DNA from: Platycnemis pennipes
Taxonomy: Eukaryota > Arthropoda > Insecta > Odonata > Platycnemididae
Direction of reading: 5' to 3'
Length of the DNA stretch: 64,000 nucleotides
NCBI GenBank assembly: GCA_933228895.1
Contig: OW121847.1
Coordinates: forward strand, 126,584,350 to 126,648,349
The stretch's first letter is position 1; every line of letters starts with the position of its first letter. Positions 13,601 through 25,979 of this stretch are shown in pieces. The notes below the pieces were generated by a model. The model was not told the origin of the DNA and ran no database searches. It worked only from the letters and a program-made list of their open reading frames with translations. Made by a program: the position numbers and the translations under genes.

Positions 13601-13801
13601 GAAAGTGTCTCAACATAATCTTAAATAGTCTTTTTTTTTTAAAGCAATTTGTTGTCATCGTGTGACTCTTGCTCCGGTAAGATAGTAACCTTCTGATTTC
13701 AGCAGGGGAACATATGTAATTAAGAGCATTTATAGAGTAGTCGAGCACAAATCGATGCTCATTTACTATATATAGTATATCTCCTTTACCATATAGAGTT
13801 T
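10641..13801. other. Mixed then AT-rich DNA, nothing recognised
   Basis: 10640-11100 has moderate GC and overlapping 111-121-codon frames without recognisable motifs. From 11.1 kb the sequence is AT-rich with short frames only. A loosely repeated TATAGGG/TATATAG stretch lies at 13375-13420. Confidence 0.4.
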
Positions 13802-13841
13802 ATCTTAAGATCTCCTTCCTATAGGAAGGAGATCTTAAGAT
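13802..13841. repeat. 40-bp perfect palindrome
   Basis: The 20-bp half ATCTTAAGATCTCCTTCCTA is followed with no spacer by its exact reverse complement. The half contains its own small palindrome ATCTTAAGAT. It lies in AT-rich DNA with no ORF, and the flanking bases do not extend the symmetry. Confidence 0.95.
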
Positions 13842-14544
13842 TAGAAGTTGAATCAACCTTAATGTCTGTGTATCAGATTTGTTGTTGGTTTCTAAGAAAT
13901 AATCATGTCCCTCGTTGTACTAGATGGTCATATATTTGTGGCAAAATATTTAGATATGGGGCCATAAAAATAGGGTAGCCCCGAATAGATATTATTGTCA
14001 GTATTTCATTCTTAATTTTTCCTATCGTCTTGGTTTTCGCGATTGATCCCGAGTCACCTCTGGTCCCGTCGAGGTGGGTAGTTATGTTGTGTGGATGAGG
14101 GTCCATGGCAGGTGGTGATGTAGATACCTGTATCGCAGGTCAAGCGGTCCTCAACCTTCCCGGCTGTGTTGCGTGTGTAATAGCTGCGTGTTCCCTTCCC
14201 TCTTTCTCTCTCAGCCCTGGTGTGCCCAAGTACCCGAGGAAACTCCTTTCCGGCCGCTTTACTTTCGCTCACGTTTATTTCCTGTCCTGCGTCGCCCATT
14301 TGATTTGTTCGGCCTCCGTGATTCGGAGTGGGCACGTCGGTCGTCCACTCGGGTCGGCGGAGTGGAGCGGGACCCTCGCGGTCTTTCCCTCCCTTTACGA
14401 CCCCCCAAAATGGGAATATCAACGATGCGGGACCTCGAAGCCAATGAACGGTCTCGTAACGGCCTCGGACCCTTACCGTTGCCCTACTACTTCCTCCTCC
14501 TCCGCCCTCCCTGACTCGATTTCGCCCTCTCGCCCTCCCTATAC

Positions 14545-14577
<33 letters not shown>

Positions 14578-16349
14578 CCTCTCACCTCATCCCATGAAAT
14601 CACGGTGCAGCATTCGGCATTTTTCGACGATCGCGCGCGGGATGACTCACTGGTCCACACTTGAGCGATCAGTGCCGTCTTGGTGTCTCTGGATCCTAGC
14701 TAATATCGGAGGACGAAGCTTTAGCGATGTTCCCCAATGACCCATCAGCTGTTCAATAAACTATAGCTTCAACTCTGGAGCACAAATTCTGTTTTGCCGC
14801 TTATATTTCAGCTTCCCTCCTGCGAAAATCAGGTATTGATGCGTAGCAGTTGGCGGCAGGAACGAGAAGTGTAGAAAATTTATTACCGTTTTCCGGGCAG
14901 ATGCTTGGAATCCAAGAATGTAAAGTTTCATTCGCTTTTTGCCAACCAAGAAGGTTTTCATTAGTGAAACATCCTTGCGCAATATCTCTGCCATTTTTTA
15001 TCAGAATTATTCTTTATTACAGCGGATTTTTTATTTACAAATAGGTATTTCATAACGCCGCAGCATGGAGGGTATTGGCTTGTTTCGAGTCAAAACGTGA
15101 AAATAGTGCCAGGCGCATTAGGTGGGAATAATTGTTTTAGAATGACGTTGAATTTTCAGGGTATGGTATACTTTGCGGAATAATATGAGAATATCCTGAG
15201 GATTACCAAGGTTTAAGAAGCCATACCCTTGTGACTCGCCGTCTGAGCTCATTATCTGTACGCTAAGCCTTATTTGTGGGTAGCTATTGTTCTTACTTCA
15301 TCGGTACTCAGCTACATTCCGCCGCCTGTTATATATACGTCGTTATATTAATTTATGATATTTTCGTTCTTCAGCTTCACTGCTAAAAATATATTATTTT
15401 CATGAGATGTAATTTTTTATTATCTTTACCCCTGGAATATTAAAAAATCCTCTTTGAATCTGGAGACTTGATAAAGTCTCCAAATCTCTTGGACCATCTG
15501 TTGACCAAATCCTCAGAGTCAAAGAAGATTAAATAATATTGTAGGCATATCGCCTACTCGTTTTAGATGTGTTAGGATACCAAGTTACGATGACCACCTT
15601 TATTTTCAAATTGAAGTGTGTATGGACTGTTTTGATGTTGGTTAATCGAGCCACTAGGTCTCCTATGTTACCATCTGGTAGTTATTGTCCCCGGAGATTT
15701 TTAAATTTAACAGTTGAACCAAAGGCGTCACAATTTTATGGTAAATAAATCATTTAAGGCGTTATAGTGTATGAGCTGTTGTCTACGTTATTAATGTTAA
15801 TATATTTATTAATGAAAAAAGAATGGCAGAAAAATTCTTCTGGGATGTTGAAAATAAAGGAAATGTTACCATATATATTTTCCGGAAGAATTAATAGTAG
15901 GAAAAAGTCACATTACATCCATATATTTATGGTAAACGTGGAATCTGGGGTTGTTTGACTCGTTTAGTGGAAAGTAAACGTCATGTTTTCCACACGACGT
16001 ACTGTGGGTGACTGAAATGCAGTAATGGGACATTCTCTAAGGACGCTGTGTTTCTTCCTGGAAGTGTAATGGGAAGTACTATTATTTAGTTCAACCTTAT
16101 CCCATAAAAAATAAAATCACCAATAGCATTAGTTTCATAGGAAAATAACATTTCTGAGATGCCGACAGTGCGTATGATATGTTTTTCTATTTCCTCGCGT
16201 TTCTGTTAAAGAATTATGCTACTTTATGGGGGTTAGTGTTTTTCCCGCAAGCGAGAAAAAGATTTGAAATTGAAATTCAGTGACTGTCACCGAAATAATC
16301 TTGAAAATCTAAAGTAAAATGAAGAAGTGAAATATAATGCAATGAGCAT
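13842..16349. other. GC-rich island and AT-rich DNA, no gene found
   Basis: 14040-14750 is GC-rich with frames of up to 211 codons that run through the (TC)14 array, so I reject them. 14750-16349 is AT-rich with no feature I can name. Confidence 0.4.
14549..14576. repeat. (TC)14 microsatellite
   Basis: Fourteen uninterrupted TC units lie inside a C/T-rich stretch. Confidence 0.95.
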
Positions 16350-16960
16350 CGGTGGCTAGCACAGAAGATTGCAATTTCATCTACGCGATACCCTGCAAGC
16401 CACCGCGAGGGTGTGTGGCAGGGGTGAAGATCACCAAGCATTCACTATAAATATGCAAAAATGGTACTATAGGGTCTCAGGCAACTAGATTGTTAGTATC
16501 TAAATAGTAGAAAGGGATTGGTTGTTAATACGTGCATCATGCACTACAGACTACTCCAAAAAATTTCCCATACCTATCCCTTTGTTATGCTGCCTGTTCT
16601 GTTCTCTTGTAGTGCGGAGAAAAATGACATTTTGAATCTATCAGTACGACAATCTATCTCACTATTCTTATTTATCAGGTCGAATCTAGCATAAAACGCT
16701 GGTGTTTTTAATATATGCCTAACATCTTCAGTGAAGCTATCCGATTTAAATTTCTACAAGAGATTTAATCTGTACTTTAATCTACGCTCTGATAATGATT
16801 CCCACCCTAATTCTCGTATTAATTCTGATACACTACTAAACCTATCGTAAAATCTTTTAACGAACCTGGCTGCTCTACGCTGCACACTGTCTAGTTCTCT
16901 GATCAAACCTGATTGTACCTGCTACTCTCATCCATGCCCTGAGCCCGGAAACTGGGAAAT
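16350..16960 (-). mobile_element. Decayed non-LTR retrotransposon (LINE), 3' end
   Basis: Read on the minus strand, the segment encodes the tail of a LINE ORF2 followed by a 3' UTR. The protein remnant (16918 down to 16574) contains LDSVQRRAARFV and SELIRELGWESLSERRLKYR. This matches the region after the reverse transcriptase domain in CR1/jockey-type elements, which usually reads like LEKVQRRAARF...LGW..L..RR. The 3' UTR carries an imperfect stem built from CCCTGCAAGCCACC and GTGTGTGGCAGGGG on the plus strand (16391-16424). The copy is 5'-truncated, has an in-frame stop and shifts frame near its upstream end. Confidence 0.85.
16574..16918 (-). pseudogene. LINE ORF2 C-terminal remnant (post-RT region)
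   Basis: The frame covers 115 codons including stops. Key stretches are QRRAARFVKRFYDRF at residues about 13-27 and ELIRELGWESLSERR at about 32-46. An in-frame stop lies at 16754-16756 (TTG TAG AAA on the minus strand), and the frame ends at TAG 16574-16576. Upstream, GCATGGATGAG may preserve the conserved W-D of the VWDP motif in a shifted frame. The RT and endonuclease domains are absent, so the copy cannot move by itself. Confidence 0.8.
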
Positions 16961-19900
16961 GCATATATATTCCATGGGTCAACCCAGCGTCTAGATAATT
17001 ACTCCCCAAAATTACTACTTTTCTTCTATGTATATAGTAGTGTTCCAGGGATCAAATTTAATATAGTTTCATTTATTTCGTAGGCTCGTAATTGTTTTTG
17101 TTTATAAGAATACGCTCTGGAGTAGAATGGTACCTATGCTTTTGGGTTTGAATTGAAATTAAACTTCGTCCACGTTTAGCATTCTTGAAAGCCCTCTTTA
17201 TTTTTTTTGGAATGAAATGTTGACTTTGAGATAGGCCCGACGTTTTGTGTTTGAAAAAATATATCTGCTCTCCATCGTCATCCTCAGCTCGGTCCTCTTA
17301 TCCTTATTTCCTCTCACGGAAATGGTACTCTTCTCCAACGCCTGTGGCCGCAAATTCCCCTGACGCAATCCTTTTTATACGGCCAAAAATAAAAAATATC
17401 ATCGAACGTATAAAAACGTGAAAGCCAATGAAATGGCGATTGGTGCTGCTGCTTTCGACCCAAATCTTGACTCTGGCGCCTTCCATATCTCTCCTTCCCG
17501 GGAGGGGCGAGCTTTAGCCCTATAAGCTCGAGGCTAGAGGAAGGGGCTTCTGGGGACACTTAAATGGCTTCCCCGTGTTTTCTCAGGCCCGTTCTCACAT
17601 CTGCCGCAGTCTGCCCTCTCGGAAGAAGGCCATTTGGACGCTATCGCCAGAAGTGCTAGTTGTTAAATGAACAGTATGCCCTTTTGAGGCTGAAATTTTT
17701 AGGAACATTCATGGCTGTGGGTAGTTATTGCGCGACTAGGAATCTTTAATTTAGCATTACCCTTGTCTCCGGGGTGTGGGCCTCTGAGGACACTTGTAAT
17801 TGGGTCACCCGGCCATTGCTAGCCGATATTTCCGCCTCGACGATGATGTAGAAAAAATCCGTCTTCAGCTCAGGACAATGCGATTTCTCGAGGTTGGTTT
17901 CGAAGCTCCGCAATATGTGGTGAGCGTGAGGGTAGAATTGATTGTTTCTTCTTCTCAGAATGCAGTACAACACATCACTGTTAAGGAAATCACGTCTAGT
18001 TCCTTTCTTCTCAGTGTCATCTAGATTTCGTGTTGGAATTTCGTTTTCGCCTTTATGAGAGGTGATCTGAATATCCCATATTTTCCTCTCTTTATCCAAC
18101 ATAATGGTCTCGTAAGCTGCTAGCCAGCACGTATCCCGTTACTAAAAATAGAGAAGCTTCGTCCTCTTGTAGTGTCGTTATCTGAGGTTTGCTGCTATGC
18201 CCTTCGTTGTATAAATTAATGATATTTTAGCTAAATCATTGATTTGCTCGAAAATTATTCTCCGTAGGGAATTGTTTGAAATCTTAATATAACGCTGTAA
18301 ACGCTGTTATGAGACTTCTCGAATTTTGGCCTCCTCTTTTAGGAATTAAATCCTTTTTTCTTTTTCATTTAATTTGTATGAGAAATACGTTTTTAATATC
18401 TTCATTCTTCGAATCCGGGAACTGAAATTTCATTCGCTAATATTCTTTCTCTCTTGGATTTGACCTTACTTGAAATTTACTCAGTTATTCTTATTATCTT
18501 TTCCTTGGTTTGCCTTAAAGAGTAATGAATCTTGATTTTCATTTGCCCTTTCCCCTTTCGGATTAATTGTGCAGAATTTACGTTCAGTAAGAGGAAAAGT
18601 ATTCAGCACTAAGGTGACAACAGGGTTCTGTGAATGTATTGGTGTCCTGCTAGAAAAAATACCGAGTTTCAAATTAGTGTTATTCTTGCTGTTAGCATAG
18701 TAAATATTTTAGGTACCTATCTAGCTAGTATGTGCTATTATCATGTCTATTAATGATCATGTCTTTCTCTCTGTCGCTCGTGTCTATGAAATACGATAAG
18801 GCCTCTCGGTAGGGGACTCATAATCCTTATGGTTTAAATAATACTTTCTATAGACAGTTTTTTTACTGTAACATTTCTACTACTTTAAAAATATTTTCAT
18901 GGAGTCAGAGAGTTTTTATATTACTTTGGTTATTGTAAGTTTGCAATAGCACTCATCTCCATTCAAATAGATATTTGTGCTATGCTTTTCGCCTATTATA
19001 TCATGTATTCCCCGTCTGAGTTACTGCGACTTAGTGAAATATTGATTTTCCTCATTTTCTCTGTGGGAAATGTGTTTAGTAGCCTTTGCTGAAATTTTAC
19101 TGGATTATGTAAATAACGTTACGGATGAGACGTAACTCTCTGCATCTGACGCATCGAAAAATATTTTGAAGAATTTCTTTTGTCGGATTTAATACTATTA
19201 TGGTAAAAAATTGATCTAATAAATGAACGAAATATATTTAATTCTAACCCCTTCTTTTTTGTGATAATGAAGATTGGGTGTATTTTTCCTATCAAAATTC
19301 TGTCATTTAAGACGGTTGCGAAAAATAAACCATCACTTTTAATATCTTGGGTGGATAGGAACGTTGAATGCTCGATCGCACGAACTTTTCCGCGCTCTTT
19401 CATTTCTTTTGTTTGCTCCTCATGGACAAGACTTCTCATTATGATGGAAGAGAAGTAAAGTTTTTTGTTTCATTTTATTTTCTCTCGCGTTCGAGCGCCT
19501 GGTAGGAGTGAAAGGTGGCAGGAGGCGTGGGAAGCGGTCGCGGCCGATCTCCGCCCCTCACGTCACTCTCCTTCGCAAACCCGCTTAACCTTTGCCCCTC
19601 CCTCCCTCCCTCGCTTCAGCCTCGTGCATCATGTTCGCGCTCTCGCAAAACCAATTTCAATCGGCGCTTTGCTTTTTTGACATCTCGACAACAGAAGTCC
19701 TTTGTGTGATCGTGCGTGCAGCGTTCTGACGCCGTCGTGCTTCGCTTCTACGGGAGCGATCGTGTGAGAATGCATATGTGGGTGTTAGGTCGTACACAAA
19801 GGGGTTGAAAGGGAGGGAAATCCTCCGGTACGGAATGGTAAACTGTTTCAAGTCTAGTTTCCAGGTATGTGGAGTGAGGGGTTGAAGGTTGAGGAATTCC

Positions 19901-20280
19901 CGGCCGTGCCCTTCCGACGTGGTGGAGTCCCGAAATCCCTCAAAACTGTTCTCCCACTTTCCTGCCCGTCTCTTGCCCTCTGTACCCCTGACCTCCCTCC
20001 TGTTGTCTTTCGCCTGTGATGGGTCTTTAGGTTCTCTACTCCCTCCCAAGCAGCCGGCGCCTTCTCAAATGCCACCTCCTTCCTCCATTCAACTTCCTCG
20101 CCCACTCTCATCAGGAGAAACGCTCCGCTCGGCACTCAGTTTCATTGTCTTTCCCTACGGCCACCCTCGCTTCTCCTTTCCCTTTTCGTTCCCCCTTACC
20201 TCCCCTCACCATTTTCCTCGCACAACTCCTTGCGTCCGCTCCATCCGTTCGTTACCCACTCCCAGCTATTTGCAGTGTGT

Positions 20281-20301
20281 GAGAGAGAGAGAGAGAGAGA
20301 G
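20281..20301. repeat. (GA)10 microsatellite
   Basis: Ten uninterrupted GA units are embedded in a mostly C/T-rich block, so the strand polarity is locally reversed. Confidence 0.95.
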
Positions 20302-20996
20302 GAAGAGACTTAGGGGCAGACGAATCATTTCGCCTCTCCATCTCCGAGGCTTCCTTGAGCCCCCTTCATACTCTCCTCTGTACCCCTGGCATCCCCTCGT
20401 CACCTTCCATCCTACTTCCCTCGATGTCCGCATTTTTTTAACTCGTCCACTCCTCCCCCTCCTCGTCTTTCTCCTTCGCCTTCCAATCCCTTCTCTGCGT
20501 CACTTGAACCTCTCGTCGCGATTCATTTTCTCCTGAGCCACTCCTGCGAAATCAACAGTCCGATTTTCTCGCGTTCCCGACGCTTTAATTTAGCAGCTCA
20601 CGGCGTTGAGCCTTCCGTTCGATCGCTAGACGATCCGAAGTTGGTTTTAGGGCTTCGTTTATGTACAGAAAGCTAATGCAAAGGATATTCTGCGTACGGT
20701 GCGAACCTACTATAGTGCCTTGTTCTAAGGATTAATTCCAACACCCTGTCTAATCTGACTGTGGACGTACTTTCTCGATTTGTCGTTAAGTACAAAATGT
20801 CATCATTGCTGCTTGAAGACTGCTTTGCTACGTGTTTTTTTCGATGCTCAGAGCACATGTAGAACATAAACTCATCTCATGCCTTAAGGTAATGCTAATA
20901 ATTGATGTCATGGAGAGTGACACAAGTGTTTACGATGCCCTCGTTAACGGATTTCAAAGCTATATTTCAACACTTAGTTTACTTTTTGTCTCTCCT

Positions 20997-21029
20997 GTAG
21001 GTATGTAACTCCTAGAGTTACATACCTAC
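20997..21029. repeat. Perfect hairpin, 15-bp arms and 3-nt loop
   Basis: GTAGGTATGTAACTC is followed by CTA and then the exact inverted arm. It has no GC-rich stem plus T-run, so it is not a bacterial-type terminator. It could extrude as a small cruciform or be the scar of a fold-back insertion. Confidence 0.9.
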
Positions 21030-22009
21030 CAGCGAATGATATGTCATCTTGCGTATTTTGGGAACACTCAAACTTAACGAGAACTTTTAAACTGTGATAA
21101 TACACATATGATAGGATTTTAATGAGTAAGTGCACTCAATTATCAACTCATCATTTTTTTATTTCTTTCTCATGGAATGTCCACAAATACGAAAAGGTCC
21201 TGCATTTTTTCCAGAGTGTCACATGTTTTATTCATCTTTGGGAGTATTGAACACACTATGCTTTTGGGTTACGTTGTCCTACGTCTTGGGCTATAAAGGC
21301 CTTGGATCGTAAATTTACATTCGCCTTTTTCCACCCTATCTGGTGTTTTAGGTAGGTACTCTGCGGATAAATTTTTTTGCCGTGTTGCCGTGTTCATGTG
21401 ACAGTGTTTAACGCCTTCCCACATTCTAAGCCAACTGCTGCACGATATAATCATGCATAACCCAGGCGTGATACGGCTCGGGCTGTAAATTCTCGCCATT
21501 TGCAGACAAGGATGTTAAGGGGTAATGCTACGTGTTACAGAGATGCAGGTCGATAAAGCATCACGCGATGCGCTTCTATCATTAAAAGTCCACGTAGCAT
21601 GTGTGTGTCATCTGTTTTCATTCCACGTTTCCAGCCTGGATCTCGTGAAATTTTTATTTCTATCTGAGAAGGCCGTCGGAGGGCATATAATCCCCTCTCG
21701 AGTGAGCCAGTGAAATGGAGGTGGGGGAGGGAGAAGATTTCATTAAAGCATAACCGGGCGAGAGACCGCGGTCCGCTGAATTAGGATCACCTGGATCGCG
21801 GAGGAATGTGGGCCGGCAGCGGCGCCGCGTGTCCGACATCGAATATGAGTGGTAGCAGGCTGTGCGGGGGTCGAGGGAAGAGCGGACTGAACTGGGAAAT
21901 CGGGGGGGAGATGGTGGGGTCAGCTGTGGTAAGGGAGTTATGCAAGCCGGATAGTGTGCAGCTACTGCTTTACGTGCTGATTCGTCAGCCTTCGGACGGA
22001 AGGATGACC

Positions 22010-22205
22010 GGTTGATGCGATGGCTAGAGTACTAGTCTCTCATTTTGAGGACCTGGGTTCAAATCCCAGCAGTGGCAGAGATTTTTCATTGGTTTACCCG
22101 TCCCCACTTGAGTGCTGTGTGCAGAGCACTTTGAGCTTAGTGCTCCGCCGTCTGGATGGGATGTTAAACCATTCTCAGGGGCAGGCTAATGTCGACGCCA
22201 GGTTT
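22010..22205 (+). mobile_element. tRNA-derived SINE-like unit
   Basis: An RNA polymerase III A-box-like stretch TGGCTAGAGTACTAG (22021-22035) precedes a B box GGGTTCAAATCCC (22055-22067) with a paired T stem CTGGG/CCCAG. The upstream bases do not pair with the expected acceptor strand, so it is not a tRNA gene. The following body contains GTCTGGATGGGATGTTAAACC, a body motif I recall from arthropod tRNA SINEs (from memory, unverified). Confidence 0.6.
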
Positions 22206-25200
22206 CTGTCTACCCATTCTTCGTTCCCTGGAACATTCTCTATCCCTAACCTATTCCATACCTTTCCTAAATGGCGCAAATGACCTTATCTGTCGGTCGC
22301 TTCCCCCGAATAACTGCTACATACTGCGGAATATGGCGGAAGTAACATCTGCAGGCCGCGAGGCACTATGCCGGAACAGCTCAGTTTCCTTCTCTCTCTT
22401 CACTCTTCCCTTCATCCTCCCTCTCCTCTTCTAACCTCATTCGCTCCTACTCCTTCTCTCGGTGACATTTCCCCTGCAGGGTATCTCCCCGAATCACAGT
22501 CCTGCGGTCCAGGAAAAAGGACATGGGAGAGTGATGCTTGAGACAGTTGTCCGGGATGAGGCGGGCGCGCTCAAATACGAGTGCGCCATTTGCGACGTGG
22601 CTGTCGCTTTGGGGGGTCGCAGTGCAGTCGTTCCGTCCGCCCTTAACGCTTCCCACTCCGCTCCCTCCGCTCTTCCATTCATCTCCTCCACCCTTTCTCG
22701 CATCTCTTTTGATCCCTCGCCTCCCTGCCAACTCCTCACGTACGCATTCCATGGTCTTCCTGGAAGCCATCTCACTACTTCACAGCATGCTTTACCCCTC
22801 CCTCGCGCAACTTATCTTCGTTCCTGCTCAGGCTCTGTTTCGAGATCTTGGCGATGCCTTGTGAAGGAAATCCAGTCCTATCTTCTGACCAGTTTTGCTC
22901 TTTGAGGATCAAAGGACAGGTGTTCTAATGAGTTTCCTCTTGTATTGTTTATTAAAAATATGAATTGATCGTAAATGAATCGAAGTTAGATACTCTACGT
23001 TCAGGTTGCTTTAATTTTTCCCTTTGTTGCCGTGGTGAGATTATGGTTGTTTAAATTAGTACAGATTCATCACAGCTTCCGCCTAGCTGTCTTACTCAAG
23101 TACTTTTCTCTTTTTTAGGTGAAGGATGTGAATTTTTTCCTGTATCCCTCATTGGTGTCATTTATATTTTTATGTGATGCATTTTTTTAACTGTACAAAT
23201 CTTTGGATTTATACCCACACGTTTCTATAATGTCAAAACTATTGTTCAGTGATAATTGAGTTACGGAGCACAAGCTGCGAAATTCATTTTGGCATGTATA
23301 TATGTATGATGGATGTGGGTTGGTGGGTCCTCATGTTTGAGCACTTATGACTCCATCCACCAATCAGTCCCGCGCAATTCCGACCCCCCGCTCCGTTTCC
23401 AGAGGCGCCTTCCTCAGCACTTCTCCAATCTCCGCCATCCCTCACCCCTGAATGTATTCCTATTTCATCACACGCCTACCACTTCCCTCCTTTGCGGAGA
23501 GGGGCTGGGGAAGGGGATCAGGGGAAGGCCTTGTTCCCATATAGCCTCCTTGATTGCTTTCGCGGGCTGCCATTTTTACGAGAGGCCTTCCTCGCTCCCT
23601 CCGCCTCCCTCCCCGTCCCCAAGATCCTCCTCGCTCCAGCCATCCAAGATTTGGGACACGATTCATCGCGGAATTCCCTTGTGCTTGTTGGGTGCCTCCC
23701 GAGACAAAGTGTTTCTTCTCGAGCCAGGGATCGGGGCTGGAGGGGGGATGAGGGAGGCGGGTCTTGTATTTCTTGTCGCTGCACTCGCCTTATTTCTCTT
23801 TCACTCGGGGCGAAACTTGAATGCCCTTCCTCGGGTGGGAATCGAAGCGTCAACGGAAGTTTTTCTGGCGAAATTATTTTCCCTGCGCCTCGATCGACCG
23901 CTTCGTTCTCTCCTTAGCTTAACTGGGGCGAGGGCGTCCAGATGATGCTGCGCTGGTGGGAAGCGGTCGTTCGGGAACCGTCGTGAGAGGCATAAAGAGA
24001 CTGTATTGCCATGCAAATGGTTCCTTCTCGATTTTTATTTTCTGCGACCGTTCCGTCTTTTTGCGTGCGAACGCAGCATTGTTTCATTCTTACTCCTCGG
24101 AAATGCGGAGAGCGGAAGGTGGATGCATCGATGTTGGGAATTTTAATGGGGCGGAAGGACGTTTTAACTAGGTTTTCAGCCCAGAAGAATCGAACATTAA
24201 AGTAGTATTGTCGGTGATGTTCTTTTATTGCGTTTTCCACGGCGCAGATGGAAAGATCCCGAAGCTTCGTGACGTGAAGTGATATTCAGAGACATGCTGT
24301 CGTGTTTGCATCTGCCAAAAAAGTTTCATGATGGGCTTCCTCGATATTGGTTCCATGTCATCGGTGTGGGAGTACTGCGTGGGACGTGGTTATCGACTTA
24401 ATTGCTTCGTGCAAATCGCTCTCTATTGTTTCAAACTTTTAGCACTTCACTGTCATGATGGTCACCGCATTTTTCTCTCTAATTCCCGGAACTGCTACGG
24501 CGGAGAATATTCGGGAAACGATGTTCAATAAGTAAAATTGAATATGCCTTTTTGTTTTATTTTGTTTTTTACTTTTACGATCGGAGCGGGATTTATCCTT
24601 CTGCTCCGTCTGGTTCAATTTCTTTTTTATTGTTCACTTATCTGAAACCCTCTTCCCGGCGAAGCCTGATGTCGTTATCTGTGTAATCCTGGGCATATCC
24701 TGCCTTTTAAGAGCTCCTCCACGGAACGTATCTCTTCCCGTCTTGCTTCTTCCTTCTTCATCCTCTTCCAAAATGACCTTTTTATTATTCCCCTTGCGTT
24801 CATTCTCTTTACGTATCCGATCTGTTTAAGATGCTCCATCCGACGAGCTTCTTTTCTTGGAACTCAATCCAGTGCGGGTGAGTTTAGTTTCTTAATTTAA
24901 AATCACGTTCCAATGTTCAGGCTCTCCCCAGCCTGATTTTGTCTCGCAATCAAAACTGAACGTCATCCTCGGCCTTTCCGTGTGCTTGGGCGATTGGGCG
25001 AATACTCATTGTTTTCCCCGACGAAGTTCCGAGAGAATTCCTGGGGAGCTACCAGATACTCCTGCTTTTCCTACGATTTTTCTCCCCTCCGGGAATGGGC
25101 CGCTCGAGCAGCACTCCGTATTGAATGCCTACTACTCCCTCTCCCCTATTGTCTCCACCCTCCGTGGGACGGAGTGGTGGGAACGGTCGTGTTTAGGATG

Positions 25201-25979
25201 AGGATGCGCGGGTAGATTTGGGAATTATTTCTCGGGAAGAAATACCGTCTACGGCTGAGAGGGATCTCGAGGCGTTTTGTTGTGAACGAAACCCGTTTGG
25301 CGTGTGCTGGGGTGTTAATGAGAGGGAGTCGAGGTAGGTGTGTGGTGTGGGTGGTTTGTGCTTGGGGAGGGTGGTGGATTATGGGAAATGATGAGTGCGG
25401 AGAGTGGGTTTCGGGGAAGGATCGGTGGTGTGGGCGGCGGGTTGGCTGGCGAGGAGAGGCTGCAGATGCGTGGAGGGGCAGGTGGGAGGGGGAGGGAATG
25501 AGTTAAGAGGGCTAATGATCACGAAGTGGCGGCGGTTGCGCTACGGGACTGCGAGGTGGCTTCGCTCCAAAAGAGGCATAAAAGTGAGTGAGGAGGAGGG
25601 GTGGGGTGGAGCATATATCTCGGCACCCTTTACGTGTGGACGCGTTACGCCCTCTTGCTGCTCCGCATCCAAACCGCTGTGCGTGGGTGGTGGTGTTGGG
25701 TGGAAGTGCAACGCCCCAGCGCCTCCCTCTCTCTTCCTCTCCCTCGCTCCATCCCATATCTCACAACCACTCACTCTTCTTCCCACTCTCACTTTTTCGC
25801 AGCAGCTGAGAATGAAATTTCATGGCCGACCGTGGTTTATGGGGATACTAGGCCAAAGCGGTAGTGGGTTTTAAGGAAGTTGTTCTTTCTTCTTTCGCCC
25901 CGTGTAATTGATTACGTGCGATATCACTTGCACTAGGTGGCTTGTGATATTGTCCTTCGTAGTACGCGCGGTGGAAATT
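22206..25979. other. GC mosaic, no gene found
   Basis: C/T-rich stretches (22380-22810, 23360-23690, 25700-25800) alternate with neutral sequence and a G-rich stretch at 25230-25560. Overlapping frames of 100-210 codons occur on both strands without recognisable motifs. Confidence 0.4.
25475..25496 (+). other. Potential G-quadruplex
   Basis: GGGG, GGG, GGGGG and GGG occur within 22 bp at the end of a G-rich stretch (25230-25560) that contrasts with the C/T-rich neighbours. Confidence 0.55.

Larger units (their letters stand above)
16961..22009. other. AT-rich DNA with a GC-richer segment, no gene found
   Basis: 17-19.4 kb is AT-rich with short frames. 19.46-20.64 kb is GC-richer and pyrimidine-rich, with a 215-codon compositional frame at 19889. 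21.7-22.0 kb is purine-rich. None shows protein-family character. Confidence 0.4.

Noticed and set aside
18405..18430. TTCGAATCC B-box-like word
   Set aside because: It lacks the preceding GG, a T stem and an A box.
21269..21499. Minus-strand reading that looked repeat-like
   Set aside because: Frames are broken by many stops and I could not match it to any family with confidence.
22015..22085. Functional tRNA gene
   Set aside because: The T arm pairs but no acceptor stem can form with upstream sequence, and the anticodon arm is irregular. It is better explained as a SINE head.
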